In this document: in pieces, positions 58,127 through 64,000 of the stretch | Layout of the letters: each line of letters opens with the position of its first letter | How positions within the stretch are numbered: the first letter of the stretch is position 1 | Source: Saccharomonospora amisosensis | Lineage (GTDB): Bacteria > Actinomycetota > Actinomycetes > Mycobacteriales > Pseudonocardiaceae | Reading direction: 5' to 3' | Length of the DNA: 64,000 bases | Assembly (NCBI RefSeq): GCF_011761185.1 | Contig: NZ_JAAOYM010000001.1 | Span: 2,790,001-2,854,000, forward strand | Translations under genes and position numbers: made by a program | Notes under the pieces: model-generated | The model's input: the letters and a program-made list of their open reading frames with translations, nothing else | The model's database searches: none | What the model was told of the DNA's origin: nothing

Positions 58127-59307
58127 TGGTTCAGCTCCTTCGGTACGTTCAGGCCCAGGTCGGACACGATCCCGGCGAACCTGCTCTTCGCACGGTCCAG
58201 TCCGTCCTCGAAGCGCGGCGGTTTCGCATCCGGTTGCGACCACAGCGGCTGCAGGGTGCGGGCCGCCTCAAGGCAACGCGGCACCCACGTGCTCAGCCAG
58301 GACCGCATCGTCTCGGTGTTGTGGTTGGCGAACTCCTTGTCGGTGGTGAGCAGTTCGAACATGGCGCGGGTGTAACGCAGGTCGCGCTGCGCGTACTCGT
58401 ACTCCTCCGCGCCGATGAGTGTCGGCGTGACGAAGTCGCCGTTGCCGGGCGCGGCCTGCTGCACCAGGTTGCTCCGGAACAACTCCCCTACAAGTGGCTG
58501 GAACACGATGTTGGCGGCGAACACCGCCTCGGCCCAGTCCCACACCCCCGTGAGCTGCTCGGTCGTCTGCCGCACCCCTTGCCAGGCCCGGTCGGAGTTC
58601 CACGTCGACAGGTGCGCGGTGCCGTCGAAGTCGCCGATCTCCTCGCTCAGTGTCAGGTTGTACAGCGCCAGGTCCTGTGCCGACCTGATGAGGTGCATGC
58701 TGTTCACCGAGATCGCGGTGTTGTGCATGTTGGTCGGCGCCCTGCGGTTGGCGTTGGCGAACAGGTAGAGACCCAACCCGTGGTCGACATGCATCCACGC
58801 TCCGACGTGCTGGGCCACGAACTGCACCCAGTTCGGGTTCCACTGGCTGAACGCGTCGGCCTCGCGGGCGGCCTCGACGTTCTGGTTCAGCTGGCGGACC
58901 ACGTTGGAGTTGTTGCGGTAGATGGTCTGTTCCCACTCCTCGTTCGGATCGCGGAACTCGTGCCAGCCGTGTGCCGGCCAGTCGTAACCCTTCCCGCCCG
59001 AACCGGGGTAGCGGCGAGGCTCTGGGCGGTCACTGCCCCATGCCTTGAGCACCGTCCACTCCAGTGGGTAGCCGCCCTTGCCGTCGGAGAAGGCGTAGAG
59101 CCAGCCCTGACTGAGGTAGTGCCTCGGGTCGGGCTGCACCTCGACGGTGACGTCCTCGTAGTGGCTCTGCTTGCGCTTCTTCGGGGAGAAGTAGTTGAAG
59201 CGGCGCGACTCGGAGTCGGGGAACTGCCTCGCTCCCGCCTCGGCGTCGGTGAAGACCGGCCTGGGTACGCTGCGTTCTTGTTGCGCGGGTTCCTGCGTGG
59301 TTGTCAT
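58123..59307 (-). CDS. prmC: Propane monooxygenase hydroxylase small subunit
   Basis: The 394-aa beta chain of the soluble diiron monooxygenase lacks diiron ligands. It carries RRFNYFSPKKRKQSHYEDVTVEVQPDP near 35-60, VQFVAQHVGAWMHVDHGLGLYLFANANRRAPTNMHNTAI near 160-200 and the scaffold helices typical of MimC/PrmC. It forms the hydroxylase with PrmA. Confidence 0.92.
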   Translation of the reverse strand: MTTTQEPAQQERSVPRPVFTDAEAGARQFPDSESRRFNYFSPKKRKQSHYEDVTVEVQPDPRHYLSQGWLYAFSDGKGGYPLEWTVLKAWGSDRPEPRRYPGSGGKGYDWPAHGWHEFRDPNEEWEQTIYRNNSNVVRQLNQNVEAAREADAFSQWNPNWVQFVAQHVGAWMHVDHGLGLYLFANANRRAPTNMHNTAISVNSMHLIRSAQDLALYNLTLSEEIGDFDGTAHLSTWNSDRAWQGVRQTTEQLTGVWDWAEAVFAANIVFQPLVGELFRSNLVQQAAPGNGDFVTPTLIGAEEYEYAQRDLRYTRAMFELLTTDKEFANHNTETMRSWLSTWVPRCLEAARTLQPLWSQPDAKPPRFEDGLDRAKSRFAGIVSDLGLNVPKELNQ

Positions 59308-59316
59308 GGTTGATCC

Positions 59317-60381
59317 TTACTGTCGGAGTGGATCGGACCCGTCGGATTCCCCGGTGGTGGTGAACTTGTCGTAGAACACGCGGTCGGCCGCCACACCAAG
59401 CGAGGGCAGCAGTTCGACGGCGGCCTCCACCATCGGCGGCGGACCGCAGACGTAGGCGTCGGCGCCAGCGAGGTCGGTCTCGTTGCGCGCTACCACGTCC
59501 GTGATCAGCCCCACCTCACCGTCCCACTCGTCGGAGTCGTCCGGTTCGGACAGTGCTGGGATGTAACGGAATCCGGGGAGCGTACGTTCGAGCTCGCGCA
59601 GTTCGTCGGTGAAACACAAGTCCCTGCGCCTGCGTGCTCCGTAGTAGAAGGTCGCCGTCCTGTCGCTACCCCGCTCTGCCATGGAACGAAGCAGCGACAG
59701 GATCGGCGCCATGCCGGCGCCACCCCCGACGAAGACCAGGTCCTTTCCCGGAGCGTCGCGCAGGGTGAACGCCCCGAACGGCCCGGTCACCCGCAGCCGG
59801 TCACCGACCGACACCTTGGTGTCGAGGAAGTCGGAGAACAGCCCGTCCGGGTAGATCTTGATGACGAACTCGAGCAACCCTGATTCCATGCTGGAGGTGT
59901 TCGCCATCGAGAACGACCGCGTCTGCTCGGTGTCCGGTATCTCGAAATCCAGGTACTGGCCGGGGAAGAAGCGCAACGACTCCGGTTCGACGAGCCGGAC
60001 CACGAGATGGCGCATGTCGTGGGTGACGTGCTCGCTGGAAACCACCTCCACGACCGCTTCCTCGATCGGCAGTCCGGAGTGGATCATCTCCTCGTCGTAG
60101 TTGAGCAACTCGATGGTCAGGTCCTCGTACGCGTGTGCCCTGCACAGCAGGGTGAAGCCCTCCTCCTTCTCGAACTCGGGCAACGCGAAGGTGGAGTACC
60201 GGTCGTGTTCGACGTCCTCCCCTTCGAGGATGAAGGACTTGCAGGAGCCGCACTGGCCTTCCTTGCAGCCGTGCATGAGCAGCACACCCTGCTCCGCCGC
60301 ACCCCGAAGGATGGTCTGCTCCTCGTCGACCTCGATCTCGATGCCGACCGGCTCGAAGCGCACCAGATGCCTTTCTGCCAT
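59317..60381 (-). CDS. prmB: Propane monooxygenase reductase
   Basis: The 354-aa reductase has an N-terminal 2Fe-2S ferredoxin domain (MHGCKEGQCGSCKSF near 36, with LLCRA near 78), an FAD domain with RSFSMANTSS near 155 and an NAD-binding domain with FVGGGAGMAPILSLL near 215 and VCGPPPMVEA near 310. It carries electrons from NAD(P)H to PrmA. Confidence 0.93.
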   Translation of the reverse strand: MAERHLVRFEPVGIEIEVDEEQTILRGAAEQGVLLMHGCKEGQCGSCKSFILEGEDVEHDRYSTFALPEFEKEEGFTLLCRAHAYEDLTIELLNYDEEMIHSGLPIEEAVVEVVSSEHVTHDMRHLVVRLVEPESLRFFPGQYLDFEIPDTEQTRSFSMANTSSMESGLLEFVIKIYPDGLFSDFLDTKVSVGDRLRVTGPFGAFTLRDAPGKDLVFVGGGAGMAPILSLLRSMAERGSDRTATFYYGARRRRDLCFTDELRELERTLPGFRYIPALSEPDDSDEWDGEVGLITDVVARNETDLAGADAYVCGPPPMVEAAVELLPSLGVAADRVFYDKFTTTGESDGSDPLRQ

Positions 60382-60463
60382 GGGGTTCGCCCGTCCTCGT
60401 CGGTCGTGGGACGAGGCGCGGGGCGGGCGGTGCCCGGCCCCGCGCTCGTCCGGTGGGTGGCTG

Positions 60464-62116
60464 TCAGTCCTGCGCCGGGGCGGGCCTGCCCGCTGGCCCC
60501 TGCCGGACGTAGTCGGCGTAGAACTCCTCCCGCTGCCGCGGAGTCATCTCGTTCAGCGTCACGTTGGGGCTGGCGAAGGGTGGGCAGCGGCGCAGGTGGT
60601 CCAGCGTCCACATCTTCTTGGGGTCGAGGTCGAGGTGCGGCTGCGCCACGAGCGTCTTGCCGTCGTCGCGAACGAAACCCATGTCCTTGACGATGTCGGC
60701 GAAGTTCCAGCCGTGGTACAGCGTCTCCCACTCCCGCGAGCCGACCAGCTTGCCCATGTTGGGTGTCTCGCGGCCCTGGTAGGTCGGCCGGAACGCGATC
60801 TTGTCGGTCCAGTGGCAGCCTTGCGAGCAGTAGGTGCGCCACTGACCGTCCACTTCGTCCATCACCATGTCCTCACGGATGAGGCACGGCACCATGCAGG
60901 TCCAGCACCGGTGCGGGTAGACGTAGTCGACGTCCTCGAACGCGATGGGGTTGTGACCGTTGGGAACGGCAAGCCGGTTGTAGTTCTCCCACCACTTGCC
61001 GTACTTGTCGTACCAGCCGGGGTACTTGTGCTCGAACCACTCGAAGTCCTCGTCCGTCATGGGATCGATGCGCCAGTAGTTGGCCAGCCACCCCGTGGCG
61101 AAGAACTGCGCGACCTCGTGCACGTAGCCCTTGTTCCAGATACGGTTCCAGGATTCCTCGACGAGGTCGTGCGGGATCGTGAGACCGTACTTCTCCAGCG
61201 GCACAAGGTAGCTGCGGTAGTAGTCGTCGTAGATCCAGCGGCGCCACATCTCCGCGTAGCTCTCGCGGTCCTTGCGGCGGTCCTTGGTGCCGTATTCGAT
61301 GAAGGTGCCGATCGCGGCGTCCACGACACAGTGGTTGTTCCACCACGCGTAGCGCAGGTCGCGCTCGAGCAGTTCGTGGTTGCTCTCGTCCGACAGCGCC
61401 ATCAGCAGCGTGGCGTAGCCGTTGCTGATGTGCCTCGACTCGTCCGACTGCACCGAGTGGAACACCGTCGGCAACAGGTAGTCGCCGTTGGCGGCAGCCT
61501 CGGCGGGCATGGCGACGAACAACGTGTTGGTGAACGCCGTCTCGGCCACGATGGTGAGGTAGACACTGGCGGCGGTGATGGCGTCGCCGGTGATGAAGCC
61601 CTCGGCGAACTGCCTGCCGATGGTGCCGCAGTAGTCGTTGTGGAATCCGCGCAGGCTCGTGTTGAAGCCGGCAGGGTCGATGTAGTTGTTCATGTACAGG
61701 CGCTTGAGGTTCTGCTGGATCGTCGAGTGCCTGACCTCGTCGATCATCTGGATGGCCTGCCCGTTGTGCAGTTCGGGGTTCGGCACCGTGCGAAACAGCA
61801 GTGGCATCGCACGGGCGGCCGAGATCTCCGGCAGCGGGATGATGGAAAGGAACAGCTTCTGCCACTCAAGCCAGCGCTGCTGGACCTGACGGAACATGTT
61901 GCCGCGGATGGCGCCGTCCTCAGCGCCGTAGACGCGGTGGTCCTTCTCCTCCTGCATCGGGAAGTAGGAGCGCAGTACCTGCTTGAGCGGGTCCTTCTTC
62001 TTCGCCTTGCGGAAGGTGTAGTCGGTTCCGTAGTGGGACACCGGCGTGTGGTACTCGGGTTCCCAGGACAGTTCCTGGATCTTCTGGTGGGCTTTCGCCA
62101 CGCTCTGGCGGCTCAT
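60464..62116 (-). CDS. prmA: Propane monooxygenase hydroxylase large (diiron) subunit
   Basis: The 550-aa alpha subunit contains the two ExxH diiron motifs, DEVRHS near 125 and DESRHI near 224, and matches the PrmA/MimA group in length and sequence ([34 protein letters not shown] near 435). It hydroxylates propane and similar small hydrocarbons, ketones or phenols. It leads prmABCD. An inverted-repeat operator lies 114-128 bp upstream of the ATG. Confidence 0.94.
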   Translation of the reverse strand: MSRQSVAKAHQKIQELSWEPEYHTPVSHYGTDYTFRKAKKKDPLKQVLRSYFPMQEEKDHRVYGAEDGAIRGNMFRQVQQRWLEWQKLFLSIIPLPEISAARAMPLLFRTVPNPELHNGQAIQMIDEVRHSTIQQNLKRLYMNNYIDPAGFNTSLRGFHNDYCGTIGRQFAEGFITGDAITAASVYLTIVAETAFTNTLFVAMPAEAAANGDYLLPTVFHSVQSDESRHISNGYATLLMALSDESNHELLERDLRYAWWNNHCVVDAAIGTFIEYGTKDRRKDRESYAEMWRRWIYDDYYRSYLVPLEKYGLTIPHDLVEESWNRIWNKGYVHEVAQFFATGWLANYWRIDPMTDEDFEWFEHKYPGWYDKYGKWWENYNRLAVPNGHNPIAFEDVDYVYPHRCWTCMVPCLIREDMVMDEVDGQWRTYCSQGCHWTDKIAFRPTYQGRETPNMGKLVGSREWETLYHGWNFADIVKDMGFVRDDGKTLVAQPHLDLDPKKMWTLDHLRRCPPFASPNVTLNEMTPRQREEFYADYVRQGPAGRPAPAQD

Positions 62117-62229
62117 CTTGTCTCCTTACCCGTCGCCGGCGGCCGGCGGCGGCCGTCGCCGGTGGCGCGTCGATGCGATCGGCCGCGCGTCGGACACGAG
62201 AAGTACAACCCGGCGTGGGCGTGATATCG

Positions 62230-62244
62230 GTCTCAATATGAGAC
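62230..62244. promoter_or_regulatory. GTCTCA-N3-TGAGAC site upstream of prmA
   Basis: GTCTCAATATGAGAC is a perfect 15-bp inverted repeat, with the same arms as the site at 62557. Its distance from prmA (114 bp) suits an activator site. Confidence 0.68.
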
Positions 62245-62255
62245 AGCCCGTGGGT

Positions 62256-62489
62256 TCAGGGTTCGTCGAGCAGCTCGGCACGCAACGTGGCCAGGTGTTG
62301 CCTGGCGTCCTCGCTCACGCGGGCATCGCCTTCCGGGGTCGGCCGGACCCCCAGTGCGCGCAGCAGTGCGGCCGCTGGCTCACCCGGTGGGCCCGCCTCG
62401 CCGAGGGTCGGGCGTAGCCCCTGCTCGACGAGGTGGGCGAAGACCAGGTTCACGACGGTCCACGGGTTGTAGGTCTGCTCCGGTTCCAT
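62256..62489 (-). CDS. Small conserved-looking protein upstream of prmA
   Basis: The 77-aa protein starts MEPEQTYNPWTVVNLVFAHLVEQGLRP, then has a Gly/Pro turn and the C-terminal helix SEDARQHLATLRAELL. I do not recognise the family. The ATG at 62489 is preceded by GGAGG with good spacing, whereas the longer frame is a shadow. It lies between the two GTCTCA-N3-TGAGAC sites and upstream of prmA, so it is probably co-regulated and may act in the monooxygenase system. Confidence 0.68.
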   Translation of the reverse strand: MEPEQTYNPWTVVNLVFAHLVEQGLRPTLGEAGPPGEPAAALLRALGVRPTPEGDARVSEDARQHLATLRAELLDEP

Positions 62490-62556
62490 CTGGTGCCTCC
62501 CTGGCGTGAATGTCGCCTTTGAGCACCCATGACACCGCCGAGGGCCCACGGTGGCC

Positions 62557-62571
62557 GTCTCAAATTGAGAC
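62557..62571. promoter_or_regulatory. GTCTCA-N3-TGAGAC site in the regulator/small-gene divergent region
   Basis: GTCTCAAATTGAGAC lies 93 bp before the regulator start and 67 bp before the small divergent gene, so both could be controlled. Confidence 0.68.
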
Positions 62572-62664
62572 ACCCGCGAGCACCCCGGCCCCCGTACTCT
62601 GTGACTCGGCCCACAGCGAGGTGCCGGTACCGGCCCTGCCGTCACAGCGGGGAAGGAGGTCGAG

Positions 62665-64000
62665 GTGGACCCCAGAAGTGCGGCACGGCGGGTGACGCCC
62701 GTGTCCCGTAGGACGGGCGTCGACGACGAGCGGGTGGCGCGCAGTCGGGTGCGCTTCCTGACCTCGGAGGTCATGGAGCCCAACGCGGTGCGCGACGCGA
62801 TCCTCACCTCGTGGTGGCGTTCGCAGCAGGCGCGGGTGCCACCCGATCACATCGACCTGCCCTACTTCGAGGACCGCAACCTGGACACCCCGCTCATCAA
62901 CAGCGCCGACCCCGTACTGCGCAAGCTGGGTGAGCAGCTCGAAGGGCAGCCGATCAGTCTCATCCTGACCGATCCCAACGGTGTGGTGCTCACCCAGCAC
63001 ACCGGTGACCGGGACCTGCAACGGCACCTGGACCGGGTCGCGCTCGTGCCCGGTTTCAGCTACGGCGAGCGGTTCGTGGGTACCAACGGCATCGGCACCG
63101 CGCTGGAGGACGGCCGCCCGACCCACGTGTTCGGCCACGAGCACTACGCAGAGCACCTGGAGACGCTGGCCTGTGCCGGAGTGCCGATTCACCATCCGGT
63201 GTCGGGCAAGGTGGTCGGCGCCGTGGACCTGACCTGCTGGCGCAAGGACGCCGGCAGGCTGCTGATCGCGCTGGCCAGAACCACCGCCGAGCAGATCCGG
63301 CAGTCGCTGATGACCAACACCAGCCTGCGGGAGCTGTCGCTGTTCCAGGCATACCTGCAGGCCTGCCAGCACACCACCGGCGTGGTCATCGCCTTCAACG
63401 ACGACATCGTGATGCTCAACGACAGCGCTCGGCAGTTGCTGGACCCCTGCGACCAGTCGGTGCTGCTCGGGCACGCCCGGCAGGCGCTGGCGGAGCGGCC
63501 GAGGGACACGGCGGTGCTCGCGCTGCCCACCGGCAGCAGGGTGCGGTTGCGCTGCCGCAGGGTGTTGGGTTCCTGCGACAGCGACATCGTCGGCGGCGTG
63601 CTGACCGTGCAGCTGGTCGAGCAGGAGGAATCGCGCCCCGCCCCGGACGCGTCGGTTCCGCTGTTCCTTCCCGGCATCGTGGGCTCGGCGCCGGCGTGGC
63701 TGCGTTGCTGCCACGAGGTGGACGCGGGATACCGCGCGGGCGAGTGGTTGGCGCTGGCGGGCGAGCAGGGCGCGGGCAAGAGCGCCGTCGCCCGCGCGGT
63801 GCACCAGCGGCGCGACCCGGCGGGCAGGCTGCTCACGGTGAGCGCCACCAGGTCCAGCGGCACGGGCTGGGTGGACGCGCTGGCCGACGAGCTGCGCCAG
63901 GACACCCCGCGCGCTGTACTGATCCGCTACGTGGACCGGTTGTCGGAGACGACGGCGCACTCGCTGGCCGCGGTACTCGGCGAGTTGCGCGAGTCGGTGT
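62665..64000 (+). CDS. GAF/AAA-type transcriptional regulator (MimR/AcoR-like), 3' end beyond window
   Basis: 445 residues are visible. The N-terminus (ILTSWWRSQQARVPPDHIDLPY) and a GAF domain near 75-215 (GYGERFVGTNGIGTALEDGRPTHVFGHEHY-like pattern, here SYGERFVGTNGIGTALE) match AcoR/DhaR-type activators. A PAS-like stretch and a reduced AAA+ domain with P-loop GEQGAGKSAVARAVH near 370 follow. No GAFTGA sigma-54 contact motif is seen in the visible part. Divergence from prm and the shared operators make it the likely activator. The GTG at 62665 has GGAGG 5 nt upstream. Confidence 0.85.
   Translation, partial: MDPRSAARRVTPVSRRTGVDDERVARSRVRFLTSEVMEPNAVRDAILTSWWRSQQARVPPDHIDLPYFEDRNLDTPLINSADPVLRKLGEQLEGQPISLILTDPNGVVLTQHTGDRDLQRHLDRVALVPGFSYGERFVGTNGIGTALEDGRPTHVFGHEHYAEHLETLACAGVPIHHPVSGKVVGAVDLTCWRKDAGRLLIALARTTAEQIRQSLMTNTSLRELSLFQAYLQACQHTTGVVIAFNDDIVMLNDSARQLLDPCDQSVLLGHARQALAERPRDTAVLALPTGSRVRLRCRRVLGSCDSDIVGGVLTVQLVEQEESRPAPDASVPLFLPGIVGSAPAWLRCCHEVDAGYRAGEWLALAGEQGAGKSAVARAVHQRRDPAGRLLTVSATRSSGTGWVDALADELRQDTPRAVLIRYVDRLSETTAHSLAAVLGELRESV

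Overview
The window is 64 kb of very high-GC DNA from an actinomycete. GTG starts are frequent, stop and start codons often overlap (ATGA, GTGA, TGATG), and the gene set (actinobacterial propane monooxygenase, a DosS-like heme/GAF kinase, Acg-type nitroreductase, DUF1876, an Rv2629-like release-factor protein) points to a Pseudonocardiaceae-like member of the Actinomycetota. That placement is inference. I saw no rRNA, tRNA, CRISPR array, transposase or prophage.

Layout. (1) 1-7050: a LigD-type polymerase domain cut by the left edge, an ECF sigma factor with its YCII partner, an SPW membrane protein, a coupled pair of MEDS-domain regulators, a LapA-like protein and a membrane GGDEF protein. 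(2) 7233-7638: an array of six tiny ORFs, each with its own ribosome binding site and each encoding the same heptapeptide MRDNNWT. The last three lie in identical 66-bp tandem repeats. This is the most unusual object in the window. (3) 7685-23947: an MFS exporter, a P2-type ATPase, acetate kinase and phosphoketolase on the minus strand; a hydrolase, FtsH, an acetyl-CoA-synthetase-like ligase, pyruvate-dehydrogenase-like E1a/E1b/E2 and an acyl carrier protein on the plus strand. (4) 24183-26065: a rhodanese diverging from a small Cys-rich protein, a Cys-bearing membrane protein and a PIG-L deacetylase. (5) 26312-35411: release-factor-like protein, GH65 phosphorylase, Acg nitroreductase, DosS-like kinase, DUF3048, DUF1876 and membrane genes. 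(6) 35867-38743: persulfide dioxygenase-rhodanese, rhodanese-TM and TSUP exporter. (7) 38759-48028: a P1B-5-like ATPase with a hemerythrin tail, divergent from narGHJI. (8) 48114-53038: TetR, Old Yellow Enzyme, SDR, a frameshifted YceI gene, an MBL hydrolase and an ABM monooxygenase. (9) 53149-64000: a propane monooxygenase locus (prmABCD, amidohydrolase, DUF59, alcohol dehydrogenase, GroEL) divergent from a GAF/AAA-type regulator cut by the right edge.

Regulation ties the regions together. A DosR-like motif (core GGGACTTTCGgCCCT) recurs in front of phosphoketolase/hydrolase, DUF6069/acyl-CoA ligase, the release-factor gene, the nitroreductase, a small gene, the kinase itself, DUF1876 and, more weakly, narG. 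Much of the window therefore looks like a hypoxia or redox-dormancy island: fermentative ATP by phosphoketolase plus acetate kinase, nitrate respiration, nitroreductase and stress proteins. A second motif (ATACCCC-N2-GGGGTAT), matching CsoR/CstR-type operators, sits inside the promoters of the rhodanese and of the persulfide-dioxygenase operon, defining a sulfide/persulfide regulon. A third (GTCTCA-N3-TGAGAC) occurs once in front of prmA and once in front of the prm regulator and is probably that regulator's site.
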